A stretch of 64,000 nt of DNA from Spongiibacter nanhainus (GCF_016132545.1 NZ_CP066167.1:1949001-2013000), one strand, 5' to 3'; numbered from the stretch's first letter, positions 43,243-53,188 are shown. A program made the numbers and translations. The notes: a model not told the origin generated them from the letters alone.

Positions 43243-44337
43243 ATGAATTCAGAAGAGCGTGATCTGCTATTCGAGAGTGTAAATAAGTACCTTACCCATA
43301 GTTATAATTATTTCGATTTTCGCTTGGATGGAAGAGCTTCTAGCGAAAGCGTAATGAAAATGTATAAGGAAACCTGCGATTTAGGTTGGTCGGCTTTTTT
43401 GTTTTCTGAAGAAGTTGGCGGTTTCGGAGGGGCAGCAGTTGACATTGCTGACCTGTTTCACAAGTTTGGTAGCCATAGGGTAGTGACACCTTATTTGGAG
43501 AGCCAGATTACTGCGGGGGCTATTCTTTCTGGCATTGGGGGAAAGGGTAGTGCGGTATTAGGCGAGCTGATGGCGGGAAATATAACACTTTGTGTTTTAG
43601 GTAGCTCTGATCGTTATTCCGATAGCGGTGCTATCGTTTTAGATCTCGATAATTTAGGCGATCTTGTTTGTGATTATGGCGCTGTACCGTGGGCGCCTGT
43701 CGTCGATAAGTTGCTTTTGTTTGCCTCGAATAAAGGCGAAAACACTCTGTTGTTGGTTGATAGGCAAAGCTCTTTTGTTTCTGTGGAGCGTCGCATCGGT
43801 GTCGATGGGTCGCTCGTTGGTAGGGTGACGATTAATGGATTACGTAGAGAAAGCTGTGAAATTCTTGCCGAAGGAAGCGCGGTATCCGACATTGTGAAAA
43901 TTGCGAGTCTTAAAACGAGCATTGCACTCTGCGCAGAAGCTGTGGGTGCGATGGAGTCGTTGCTTCGCCAAACGGTGGAGTACACGAAAACAAGAAAGCA
44001 GTTTGGTCAGCCAATTTCTAGTTTTCAAGTCCTTCAGCACATGATGGCGAATATGTTTATTGCGCAGACGACCTCTTCTGAAATGTTGAAAGGAATTGCA
44101 TCAGAAATTTCCACCGATTCAGATTACCTTGCGTACGAAAGAGAGATCATGTTACTGAAGCATAAAATCAACAAAGAATCTAAGTTAGTCCGGCATTCAG
44201 CAGTGCAGTGTCATGGCGGCATTGCGACCACAGATGAACTGATGATCGGTCATTATTTAAAGCGGTTAGTGGTGATCGATAATTATTTTGGTGGGCCGCA
44301 TGTAGATATGAATCGAATTAACCGTGAAGCGGCTTGA
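43243..44337 (+). CDS. Acyl-CoA dehydrogenase, subunit 2 of a probable heteromer
   Basis: 364 residues, shorter and more divergent than its neighbour. FLFSEEVGGFGGAAVDIADLF at the N-terminus, YTKTRKQFGQPISSFQVLQHMMA near residue 250 and VQCHGGIATTDELMIGHYLKRL near the end are the FAD-contacting motifs kept in FadE29/ChsE2-like subunits. The central substrate region with S/T-G-SD is not evident, which fits a partner subunit rather than a self-sufficient enzyme. Last gene of the long operon. Confidence 0.88.
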   Translation: MNSEERDLLFESVNKYLTHSYNYFDFRLDGRASSESVMKMYKETCDLGWSAFLFSEEVGGFGGAAVDIADLFHKFGSHRVVTPYLESQITAGAILSGIGGKGSAVLGELMAGNITLCVLGSSDRYSDSGAIVLDLDNLGDLVCDYGAVPWAPVVDKLLLFASNKGENTLLLVDRQSSFVSVERRIGVDGSLVGRVTINGLRRESCEILAEGSAVSDIVKIASLKTSIALCAEAVGAMESLLRQTVEYTKTRKQFGQPISSFQVLQHMMANMFIAQTTSSEMLKGIASEISTDSDYLAYEREIMLLKHKINKESKLVRHSAVQCHGGIATTDELMIGHYLKRLVVIDNYFGGPHVDMNRINREAA

Positions 44338-44560
44338 GCTAACAGCAGTGTCTATAAATAACGCGGTGGAAGTATAGCTCTGCATTATTGTCAAAAAGAA
44401 CCTACTCACGAAAGAAAATTAACTTTTTCTGCACAAGAATAGAAACGTGGAACAACGGCTAAGACCTGGAAGAAGCCGGGGTAAATCGCTGAAATAACAT
44501 ACGCTAGATGTTTCTAGTCGAGCTGCTCTAAAATAGTATAAGCATGTATAAAATGGTTAG
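44338..44560 (+). other. Operon end, with a weak TAGTATA inverted repeat
   Basis: No gene. TAGTATAA-GC-ATGTATAA at 44534-44551 resembles the reverse complement of the island motif at 20742 but precedes only IS630 relic sequence, so it may be coincidental or belong to the element. Confidence 0.3.
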
Positions 44561-44599
44561 CTTAAAGGGGTTGTCTACCGAAAGGTAGAGACCAGAAGT

Positions 44600-45400
44600 T
44601 AACGCCGGTACGAAAAATAATTTTTAAAGCAGATAGCCGGCCTCATCAACTCAAGCTTGACTATGTTTTGGGGGGCACGCAAGACCGTCATGGCGGTGAT
44701 TAAGCGGAACGTGGAATAAAGAAACCAGTTCGTGGCGACGGTGATTATTTAAAGCGTAGGGGTTGCCCATCAAAATTTTGCCTAAAGGGTTTATGAGCTA
44801 AATCCCATAGTAACTGGCGAGTGGCGGGAAGGAGATCATCCCGCCATAAAACAGCGTGCATAGCAGGAAAACGCGGAGATATAATGTGGTGACGAAACGT
44901 GAATTCGCAGTGATTGCTCGCATGAGCGGAGTTATGCACCCGAAGGCAAAACGCTCATTGTGAAATTGAATTCCGAACGGGTCTTTCCCAATATGATTTT
45001 TGCAATCACCAATAGGGGGGCTGCGCGGCATCAGGTTTACGAAGGCACTATGAATGCTGACCGGTTGATCGAGGTTCTCAAGTGAACGATCAAAACAGGA
45101 GCGCGTAAGTGTATCTAATTCTGGACAATTTTAGAGTACATCATGCCTCAGTTGTAAAAGCCTAGTTGGCAAAAATACGAGAACGACATTGAAATATTTT
45201 ATTTGCCATACTATTCACCGGAATTGAATCCGGATGAATACTTTAATTGCTATCTCAAAGCGTGTGTTCGCAGTGGTATGCCGGCACGATCCAAAGTAAA
45301 TCTGAAAGGCAATGTGCTTTCTCATATGAGGATGTTTCAAAAGAGACCTGCTTGGTCTACTTCCTACTTCAGGCACTCTTCAATTAAATATGCAGCGTGA
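44600..45400 (+). pseudogene. IS630-family transposase, heavily degraded
   Basis: Fragments in several frames follow the order of an IS630 DDE transposase: LDYVLWGARKTVMAVIKRN near 44660, YELNPIVTGEWREGDHPAIK near 44800, CGDET near 44885, FPNMIFAITNRG and YEGTMNADRLIEVLK near 44990-45080, and the best-kept C-terminus FYLPYYSPELNPDEYFNC to SIKYAA ending at 45400. Multiple stops and shifts; not functional. Confidence 0.85.
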
Positions 45401-45796
45401 AGAGCTATTTATCCGCCGGGTTAGTAAGTAGAAAAGCGAACGTCGAAGATAGTTCGGTAACGGATCTTTCGGCGCTAGGCGATAGCGGTAGTTGATAGGC
45501 CAATTTTTTTTGCAATGCTAATTAATGATTGGCCTGCTATGTCGATGTACCTACGTAAAGCTGAACAGAACTAGGCAGTTTTCTGGAGGAGAGTGTTCGC
45601 ACTCTGGGGTCGCCTTCGTTATAGGCGTAAATCCTCTAATGTCGGCATCACGAAATTTTTTATATAAATGTACAGTTCATTTAGATTAAAAAATATTTAT
45701 TTCATAGAGATGCAAGTCTGTGGGAAATTATATTTTATAATTTCGTGTCATACCGTTGTCACCTGAGTGGTGGTGCTGGGCAATTATGTTGGCCCG
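45401..45796 (+). other. Non-coding stretch before the efflux genes
   Basis: About 400 bp with no recognisable gene or RNA. It leads into the operator-like repeat at 45797. Confidence 0.4.
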
Positions 45797-45815
45797 TAGT
45801 ACATCCCCGATACTT
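45797..45815. promoter_or_regulatory. TAGTACA inverted-repeat copy before the efflux adaptor
   Basis: TAGTACAT-CCC-CGATACTT: the left arm is identical to the site at 20742, the right arm matches 6 of 8 positions of CTATACTA with a 3 bp centre. It lies about 110 bp upstream of the adaptor start and would link the pump to island regulation. Confidence 0.45.
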
Positions 45816-45924
45816 ATTTACATCATGATTATCGCTGTGCAGCGTATAGTAACAAGTAATGAGTAACATAATTACATGGCAGTATCAGACCTATTGGAAA
45901 TTGTTTTCTGCCTTTGGGATATGT

Positions 45925-46977
45925 ATGAAGGATAGTCGTACAGGATTTTTTTCTACAGTCTACATGATGTGCGTTCTCCTGTTCTATAGTGGGTTCGTCT
46001 ATTCGTTCGACTGTGATTTGTCGGAATATTACAATCCGATTGAGGTGGGGAGTATTCAAGATAAATCGTGTTTTGTCGTTGGGGAAAGGCATCGTAAGCA
46101 CTTGTCGGTACCGGTAATAGCTGAGTCAGAATCAACAATTTCCATTAGTTCTAAGCTCACTGGTTTTGTCAGTGAGATTTTCGTTAACGAAGGGGATAGA
46201 GTCACCAAAGGTGACGAGTTAGTTTTGATAGACGATCCAGTGCTCAATGATAGTTTGAGTGTGGCATACAAGAATCTTGTTGTGGCGAGAGGTAAGCATA
46301 AGAAGTCTAAAGCAAGCTTTAAGCGGATCGCCATTTTATTCCAAAATAAGTTGATCTCTAAAGAGGCGTACGAGGCGGCGGAGCTTGAGCATGATATATC
46401 TCTGGCCGAAATGGAAACAGCAGAAGAGCATTATAAATCCTCGAAGAAATCCAAGTCCTACAGCCTTATTCACGCGCCATATGACGGTTTTGTTCGATCC
46501 GTAGACGCTAGAGTTGGTCAGCTATCCCAATACGGCGAGGGACTCCTGGTATTAACGAAGATTGATGACTTAGTGCTGAAAGGGTGGGTGCCAGCGTCAT
46601 TTATTGCTGATGTCGTTTTTGATGGGCCCGTTGAAGTGGATATTGCAGGCGACCGCTATTCTGCAGATGTTTTGTTTGTCTCTGATGAAATTAATACGAG
46701 GCACCAGTCTGTAGAGATTAAGCTAAAAACGACGTCGAAAATCACTGGGGGAATGAGTGGTATGTATGGCGAGGCGTTATTGAGTTTTCGGGACGACCGC
46801 CTAGGGGGGTATCTGATCCCTAAGGAGGCGATTGTTTTTCACGGGGGTATGTATGGCGTTTTTGTGGCAAGTGAACAGTCCCGCGTTAAGTTCAGATGGA
46901 TTGACTCGGGTGACGAGTATAACGAGATGGTAGAGGTCATCTCAGGGTTAAGCGCCGGAGAGAAAATTATATTTTAA
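45925..46977 (+). CDS. RND efflux periplasmic adaptor subunit
   Basis: 350 residues from the ATG at 45925 (MKDSRTGFFSTVYMMCVLLF), which gives a normal signal peptide; an upstream ATG at 45859 lacks an RBS and would put 22 residues before it. The lipoyl half-motifs SKLTGFVSEIFVNEGDRVTKGDELVLIDD and IHAPYDGFVRSVDARVGQLSQYG flank a coiled-coil hairpin (residues about 115-175); a beta-barrel segment follows. Partner pump: the RND gene at 48380, now separated by an IS4 relic. No outer-membrane channel gene is present. Confidence 0.88.
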   Translation: MKDSRTGFFSTVYMMCVLLFYSGFVYSFDCDLSEYYNPIEVGSIQDKSCFVVGERHRKHLSVPVIAESESTISISSKLTGFVSEIFVNEGDRVTKGDELVLIDDPVLNDSLSVAYKNLVVARGKHKKSKASFKRIAILFQNKLISKEAYEAAELEHDISLAEMETAEEHYKSSKKSKSYSLIHAPYDGFVRSVDARVGQLSQYGEGLLVLTKIDDLVLKGWVPASFIADVVFDGPVEVDIAGDRYSADVLFVSDEINTRHQSVEIKLKTTSKITGGMSGMYGEALLSFRDDRLGGYLIPKEAIVFHGGMYGVFVASEQSRVKFRWIDSGDEYNEMVEVISGLSAGEKIIF

Positions 46978-47055
46978 GCGGCCAGTTTCTAGAGCGTGCG
47001 GAGGAGTTTTCAATACTGCCTATTAAATATGATATCATTGCTGTCCCACAAATAT
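46978..47055 (+). other. Spacer between the adaptor gene and the IS4 relic
   Basis: Short AT-rich sequence containing GTTTTCAATACTGCCTATTAAA, with CTACTATGAATATTTG-type symmetry near 47050; no gene. Confidence 0.25.
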
Positions 47056-48230
47056 TCATAGTAGGCAGAGCTGCACATGAATGACGTTGTTCATGTGCTC
47101 TGGCGGATCACCTCTCAGCAAAGGCAGTAACTCCCGGCGTTCGAATAAATTTAGCTGTAAAATTGGAATCATTTTCTGCGGCCTGAGATCAATTTGGCTG
47201 TTGAACTTAATCCAGGCCAGCAGCAAATAGGCACAAATGGCGATCCAAATCTGGGTCGTGACTGCGTATTTTTTGTGCAAAAAGGGATTTTATTTTGAGG
47301 TTTTCCTTGATGCATTTGAAGAGCAATTCGATTTGCCAGCGGGACTAATACATATTGGAAATGGCCTTGGCGGCAAGATGGAAATGATTGGTTAGAAACA
47401 CATAGCGCTTGACGGTTTCAGGGTCGCGGAATCCGATCCGGCGCAAAGGAACAGAGCAAGACTTTGCCTTGGTGCCAGTGATGAGAATGGTCTGGTCGTA
47501 GCTCAGCCCTTTGGATTTGGTGATATCGCGGCGTTCATCAATACGGTACGTAGCATTACGTTTATGAAGAGTGACAAAGAAAATTCCTCGATCATTACAG
47601 GGCGTTAAACCAGGAATAATCTGTGTAGGCGCGATCCATGATCACAATGCTATCTGCAGGGAATTCAAGGATGGGACGGTAGTGACATCGTGCTTTTTAT
47701 CATCGGTAATGCTGACGAAGCTGGAACGTATTCCATCATGATAGAGGCCAATATGGAGTTTTACCGCTCCGTTGGTTCGGCCGAATTTTAACCAAGGAAA
47801 TACAGAAAGATACAGGTCAATAATCGTGGAGTAGAGGGAATACAGATTATTCCCGTAAGGAAACCCATGTTTGGCGCGAAGCCGTGTCAGCGGGAAGGCA
47901 GCTTGTGACACGGTGCCTTGTAAGGGGTATAGGGCTGACTCTCGTTTACGCGGGAAAGGGTGCTTCGGCTCAAATTGCCGGCGCTGAGGTGGTAGAGCCT
48001 TGCTGCCTGGGCCGACAGCTTGCTGACGATATCGCACAAGCAGGATCGGCCAGAAAGTTGTGCCAGGCTCAGTGCGACGAACTGAGACCGGCGCGATATT
48101 CTGCACAGTTTTTGGCCCTCGCGGTGTTGTTTGGTGAGAGTTTCAAATTCACACCCAAAGCACTTCGCGGGGCAGGCTCTGTCTCGATACCAGTTTTAGC
48201 GATTGAGAAAATACTGTGTTATGATGTGCC
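47056..48230 (-). pseudogene. IS4-family transposase relic
   Basis: Read on the minus strand in several frames: QFVALSLAQLSGRSCLCDIV and LYHLSAGNLSRSTLSRVNE (about 48130-47930), LYSTIIDLYLSVFPWLKFG with GAVKLHIGLYHDG (about 47840-47730, first catalytic Asp region), GIFFVTLHKRNATYRIDERR, FLTNHFHLAAKAISNMY, RWQIELLFKCIKENLKIKS (YREK-like region) and TQIWIAICAYLLLAWIKF (47280-47200). The order matches an IS4 DDE transposase, but stops and shifts interrupt it throughout. It separates the RND adaptor from its pump. Confidence 0.85.
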
Positions 48231-48379
48231 AAGGCTTGAATCTTCCTGTTATTACAGTGTTTGTTCGAAATTTCATCGTAACAAGCAGTTGAGGTTCAAG
48301 CCTTTTTTATGTCTGATTTATTAGGCAGCAATGTTATAAAGTATAAATATAAAACGTCTAAACGTATTTAGGTGTATTC

Positions 48380-51300
48380 GTGGCCAAGTTTGGGATTGCG
48401 TATTTAATTGCTAGTTTGTTCACTGACTCAAAGCTAACGCCAGTCGTTATTCTATGTGTTATTGCTGTCGGGGCGATAGCAATCGATTCTACGCCTAAAG
48501 AAGATAACCCACAAATCGTTGTCCCAGGGGCAAGAGTTATCATTGATTATCCTGGGGCGACAGCGGAAGAAGTCGAACAACTGGTGGTCAGACCAATCGA
48601 GAAATCTGTAAAACTGATTTCCGGAGTATCAGACTATTATTCAACGGCGTCACACTCTAGGGCTGAGTTTGCGATTTTTTTCGAAGTTGCTGAAGATCAG
48701 GAGGAAGCCTTGGTCAGGCTGCATGATCGCTTTGAGAAAATCTCACGGGTTTTGCCCGTCGGTGCCTCTCAACCAATTATTAGTAGCATTAATATTGCTG
48801 ACGTCCCTATTATGACAATCACTATCTCGTCGAACGAGGTGGGGGAGGACCAGTTAAAGATAATGGCAGAGGCGCTTTTGGATGAACTTATGGTGATAGA
48901 AGATGTCTCCTCTGCCTATATTAAAGGCGGACTTAATGGCGATGTCATTGTCGAAGTTGATCCAGCTAAATTGCTAGCATCTAGAGTCGGACTTAAGCAG
49001 GTCGTCACGGCTGTGAAAGACGCCAGTGTTACGGTGCCTTTGGGTCCTGATTCGGTGGGTGATCTCAGCCACATGTATGTTTTTGGTGATGGGCTGACTT
49101 CCGTCGCGGAATTGGAGTCTGTTGCGGTGAGGGCATCAGCTGATAAGGGCGAGATATTATTAAGAGATGTCGCCAAAGTCAGTGATATGCCTGAAAAGTG
49201 GCGAGATACAATTTCATTGTTTGGCTTTGGAAAAGGCGAGCCGAACAAGAGTGAGTTAGCGCCACAGTTAATGCCGGCCCTTACTATTGCTATATCCAAA
49301 AAGCGGCAGGCGAACTCAGTAACGGTTTCGGAAGAAGTCAGAGCGCGGCTGGCGACGTTTGTTGCTGAGCATGACGCAGATATGATCTTCGCCGAAGTGA
49401 CCAGAGATGATGGCTCGGTGGCAAGGGGGACATCCAATGAGTTGTTTCACCATCTTGCGATCGCGATAGCTGTCGTTTTTCTAATTACATATATGTTCCT
49501 CGGGTTTAAGGCCGCATGCGTAGTTGGCTTTACTGTACCGCTGGTGCTTGGTTTAACCATTGGTACGCTTAGTGTGATGGGCTTAACTCTTAACAGAGTG
49601 TCGCTTTTAGCGTTGATTATCGCATTGGGCATGCTGGTCGACGATGCGATTGTCGTTTTGGAGAACATATATACTGTCGGGGGAAGTAGTGGGAAACAGG
49701 AGAATAAGAAAAATATTGTGATTTATGCCGCGTCAGAAGTGGGTAATCCCACAAATATTGCGACTGTTGCCATTGTGATTGTATTTCTTTCCACACTTGT
49801 GGTCACTGATATGCCGGGGGAGTTCTTCTATCCGGTTTCCGTGGTGGTTCCTATCGCAATGCTGGCATCCCTCTTTATCGCGTATAGCGTTGTACCTTGG
49901 CTATCGTTTAAATTTTTGGATTTTTCTAAACACTCGGCGCCAATTGAAAGATACGCGGACAGTATCAACGCGGTATACAAGCGCATGCTGATGGCGTTGC
50001 TAGATAACGCGAGTGTTCGACGCAAATCCTTATATTTATCGGTCTTTTTGTTGTTGGGTGTAATGTTGATGCCCGGGTGGCAGTTCCTTCGGCCTACTGG
50101 TGTAGGCGGTGAGCCTCCGCCATTAGGTGTGTTGTTGCACTCTATGCCACAGATCGATACCAATACTCTGAATATAGTGATTGAGATACCTCCAAACCGG
50201 ACGTTAATGTATTCACAGCAAGTAGCGCAGGAGGTTGCAGCGGAGTTGGCGAAAAAGGATTCGGTAACGAATTTTCAGATTTGGCTCGGTGAGTCGGGTG
50301 TTGAAGACTTCAATGGTATTCTGCGGGGCACCAGTTCTCGTGAAGGGCATAATATCGCTGAAATACGCGTTAATTTGCGGAATAAAAATACGCGGTCTTA
50401 TACGTCAATGGATGTTGCGCGCGATCTGAGAGAGATGGTTTCCGAAATAGAAACAAAGTTTCCAAGTGTACTTATTAGGGTAGTTGAGGATCCCCCTGGG
50501 CCTCCTGCACGCGCTGGGCTGTTAGCCGAGTTGTACGGTGATAATAGCGAGGAGTTGCGGGAAATCGCTCTGGGTCTTGGCGATATGTTTCAGAACACCT
50601 GGGGTGTTATCGAGGTGTCTGATAGCGTGTTTGAAGATATTTATCAGTATACCTATAAGATTAATGAGCGAGCTCTACGGCGCTATGGTGTGAGTAGAAC
50701 TGAGTTGTATTCGGTGCTGAACCTGGCGATTAACGGTGCCGATCTTGGCAGAATTATGAAGGATGGTGGTCGACAAGAAAGGCACATATTACTCAAATTT
50801 CCCTTTTCGTATGTTGATACATTGGTCCCGCTAGAAAGCTTAAAAGTTAGTGGGGCGGGTGGTGTCGAGGTGCCTCTCTCGGAATTGCTGACGTTAGAAA
50901 AGACGATATTGAGTCACCCAATCTTGCATAAGAACGGGTCGCCGGTCGCATACGTAACGGGAGAAATGGGCGAGTCGGTGCCGTTGTATGGCGTTTTGGA
51001 TATCAGTAATAAAATGAAAGAAAAGGGGATAGGTTCCAACTTCCTCGTCAACGACGATATGGTCGTATCGTCACGTAACGACGGTTCCGCTAAAGCTGTA
51101 ATCGTGTGGGAAGGCGCCTATGACCAAGTTATGCAAGCCTTTGGAGAAATGGCGCTAGCACTGCTTATTTCGCTTTTAATGGTTTATGTGTTGTTGGTTT
51201 ATTACTACAAGTCGTTCGCGATACCTGTGATAGCAATGTTGGCGATTCCTTTTGCTTTGATTGGTGTGTTCCCAGCCCATTGGGCGTTTTCAGAACTTTT

Positions 51301-51652
51301 CACGTCGACGTCGATGGTGGGGGTTATTGCGCTCGCCGGTGTCGTGGTGAGAAATTCGCTTTTAATTTTTGATTTTGTGTTCCAGTCTTTGCGGAACGGG
51401 GGAGAGCTAAGGTCGGCGATAATCGACTGTACTGTAGCTCGACTCAGGCCGATCGTTCTTACTGCGGCATCGATATTCCTCGGTAGCGCAATTTTGATAA
51501 AGGACCCATTATTCAGTGGTTTGGGTCTTTCTCTTGTTTTCGGTACAGTAGCGTCAACGGTAATGTCGTTGTTTCTTACACCTGTTGTTTTATATTTCTA
51601 CTTGAAAAGGCCGGAGGTGGGGAATGTTACATCTAACAGAGCTTCTGCATAA
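48380..51652 (+). CDS. RND-family efflux transporter permease
   Basis: 1090 residues, twelve-helix RND pump with two large periplasmic loops. N-terminal TM1 (VVILCVIAVGAIAI), PGATAEEVEQLVVRPIEKSVK of the porter domain, TM4 proton relay LIIALGMLVDDAIVVLENIY (two Asp) near residue 420, TM10 AGVVVRNSLLIFDFVFQ where the usual Lys-Asn is Arg-Asn, and the final TM VMSLFLTPVVLYFYL. GTG start. It groups by motif with hydrophobe/amphiphile exporters rather than metal pumps. With the adaptor 1.4 kb upstream it may export the island's substrate, toxic intermediates or products. Confidence 0.9.
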   Translation: MAKFGIAYLIASLFTDSKLTPVVILCVIAVGAIAIDSTPKEDNPQIVVPGARVIIDYPGATAEEVEQLVVRPIEKSVKLISGVSDYYSTASHSRAEFAIFFEVAEDQEEALVRLHDRFEKISRVLPVGASQPIISSINIADVPIMTITISSNEVGEDQLKIMAEALLDELMVIEDVSSAYIKGGLNGDVIVEVDPAKLLASRVGLKQVVTAVKDASVTVPLGPDSVGDLSHMYVFGDGLTSVAELESVAVRASADKGEILLRDVAKVSDMPEKWRDTISLFGFGKGEPNKSELAPQLMPALTIAISKKRQANSVTVSEEVRARLATFVAEHDADMIFAEVTRDDGSVARGTSNELFHHLAIAIAVVFLITYMFLGFKAACVVGFTVPLVLGLTIGTLSVMGLTLNRVSLLALIIALGMLVDDAIVVLENIYTVGGSSGKQENKKNIVIYAASEVGNPTNIATVAIVIVFLSTLVVTDMPGEFFYPVSVVVPIAMLASLFIAYSVVPWLSFKFLDFSKHSAPIERYADSINAVYKRMLMALLDNASVRRKSLYLSVFLLLGVMLMPGWQFLRPTGVGGEPPPLGVLLHSMPQIDTNTLNIVIEIPPNRTLMYSQQVAQEVAAELAKKDSVTNFQIWLGESGVEDFNGILRGTSSREGHNIAEIRVNLRNKNTRSYTSMDVARDLREMVSEIETKFPSVLIRVVEDPPGPPARAGLLAELYGDNSEELREIALGLGDMFQNTWGVIEVSDSVFEDIYQYTYKINERALRRYGVSRTELYSVLNLAINGADLGRIMKDGGRQERHILLKFPFSYVDTLVPLESLKVSGAGGVEVPLSELLTLEKTILSHPILHKNGSPVAYVTGEMGESVPLYGVLDISNKMKEKGIGSNFLVNDDMVVSSRNDGSAKAVIVWEGAYDQVMQAFGEMALALLISLLMVYVLLVYYYKSFAIPVIAMLAIPFALIGVFPAHWAFSELFTSTSMVGVIALAGVVVRNSLLIFDFVFQSLRNGGELRSAIIDCTVARLRPIVLTAASIFLGSAILIKDPLFSGLGLSLVFGTVASTVMSLFLTPVVLYFYLKRPEVGNVTSNRASA

Positions 51653-51787
51653 TCTGCCACATTTGTGATAATTTATACGCTATTCGGTTTATTCGAAATT
51701 GTGTAACGTTCTGCAAATTTTCCAAAATAGTATCCATACTGAAACGGGACTGGGAAACCGCTGCTCTAATTTATTAAGGTGAAAGCG

Positions 51788-52804
51788 ATGAGTTCAGAAA
51801 TTAACCGGCAATGGTTGTTTGTTAAACGGCCAACCGGACCCGTAGATGAGAGCTGTTTCGAAAAAGTTGAGAGTGCGCTTCCGCAGCTCGACGATGGACA
51901 GGTTCTGTTTAAAAATCTATATTTTTCTTTCGACGCGTCTATGCGTACCTGGATGAATGACGGGCCTAATTATCTAGAGCCATTGAAGCTCGGTGAGCCC
52001 ATGCGAAGCGTCACCCTGGCGGAAGTGGTGCAGTCGAAAAACTCTGAGTTCCCCATTGGCCGGAAAGTTATGGGGATGCACGCCTGGGAAGACTATAGTG
52101 TTTCAAATGGTGTGGGATTTTCCCAACTGTTGCCGGATCTGCCCGGCATACCGCCCAGTTATTTTCTTGGGGCGCTGGGGCCCACTGGTTATACAGCCTA
52201 TTTTGGAATGATGGATATCGGTCAGCCCAAGAAGGGTGATTCAGTGTTGATTTCCGGTGCGGCAGGCGCCGTGGGTTCCATTGCTGGTCAGATCGCAAAA
52301 ATCAATGGTTGCCGAGTTGTCGGTCTGGCGGGATCCGATGAAAAATGTCAATGGATTGAACAGGAGTGTGGTTACGATCGAGCAATTAACTACAAAACCT
52401 GCATGGATCTAACTGAAACCTTAAAGGAGCTGTTTCCCGATGGTATCGATATTTATTTTGATAATGTCGGTGGCCAGGTTCTGGACGCGGCATTAGCCAA
52501 CCTTGCTCAATATGCAAGAATAGTGTCCTGTGGTGTTCTGTCAGGCTATGACACCGGCACTAATCCGTCTGTGCCGATAAAAAATATCTGGATGCTGTTG
52601 ATACGGGAAGCGAAAATGCAGGGCTTTCTTATTTCCAGCTACATGCATCGAGCACAAGAAGCCGCGACCTATTTAGGTACGTACATCAATAGTGGCGAGA
52701 TAGTGTTTAGAGAACATATGGAAGAGGGGTTTGATCGGGCCCCCCAGACATTGAAACTGCTCTATACCGGGAAAAACAACGGGAAACTTTTACTTAAACT
52801 ATAG
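51788..52804 (+). CDS. Zinc-independent MDR-family NADP-dependent oxidoreductase (CurA/prostaglandin-reductase type)
   Basis: 338 residues from the ATG at 51788 (AAGGTG 8 bp upstream). The fold is GroES-like then Rossmann: LFKNLYFSFDASMRTWMNDG, LGALGPTGYTAYFGMMDIG near 125, SVLISGAAGAVGSIAGQIAK near 150, IDIYFDNVGGQVLDAALANL near 215. No zinc ligands, as in medium-chain enone reductases. It reduces the C=C bond of an alpha,beta-unsaturated ketone. AGTAT-CC-ATACT lies about 55 bp upstream. Likely part of the island or a neighbouring detoxification unit. Confidence 0.9.
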   Translation: MSSEINRQWLFVKRPTGPVDESCFEKVESALPQLDDGQVLFKNLYFSFDASMRTWMNDGPNYLEPLKLGEPMRSVTLAEVVQSKNSEFPIGRKVMGMHAWEDYSVSNGVGFSQLLPDLPGIPPSYFLGALGPTGYTAYFGMMDIGQPKKGDSVLISGAAGAVGSIAGQIAKINGCRVVGLAGSDEKCQWIEQECGYDRAINYKTCMDLTETLKELFPDGIDIYFDNVGGQVLDAALANLAQYARIVSCGVLSGYDTGTNPSVPIKNIWMLLIREAKMQGFLISSYMHRAQEAATYLGTYINSGEIVFREHMEEGFDRAPQTLKLLYTGKNNGKLLLKL

Positions 52805-53188
52805 AAATTGAATACGTACTTTGGTCAATTAGTGCCCTTCACAGTCCTTCCTGTGTGGCCTAGAATTCGTCCGTTAACTGTGCTGCCAGGGCTTGGCCCT
52901 CAATGTCGATTCCTGAAATCCGATTTGCCACCGTGCTGATGCTACTATCTGGATGCAGTTCAGCGCTGCTTGCGGTGTAATTGCTTCTGAAGTCACGTGC
53001 AATAAATTTGGCTCAGCAGCTCCTATTGGGGAAAGAAAGCAGGCTTTTTTGTTTAAGAGTATGGTCGCCGTTGTTGTCGCTATCCAGGCAGTATCGGTAT
53101 TAATCTGATGACATTGGGCACTACTATAACATCGATGCGGCTCCATGTCCGGCAAGAGTCTACGAAGTGCCCTCTGGTTTGTCTTATC
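52805..53188 (+). other. Intergenic stretch before IS66
   Basis: About 380 bp. An open frame exists on the minus strand (52874-53203), but it runs into the IS66 end and shows no recognisable motif, so it is not called as a gene. Confidence 0.4.

Noticed and set aside
47884-48324. 146-codon + strand frame between the RND genes
   Set aside because: It is antisense to clear IS4 transposase relic sequence.
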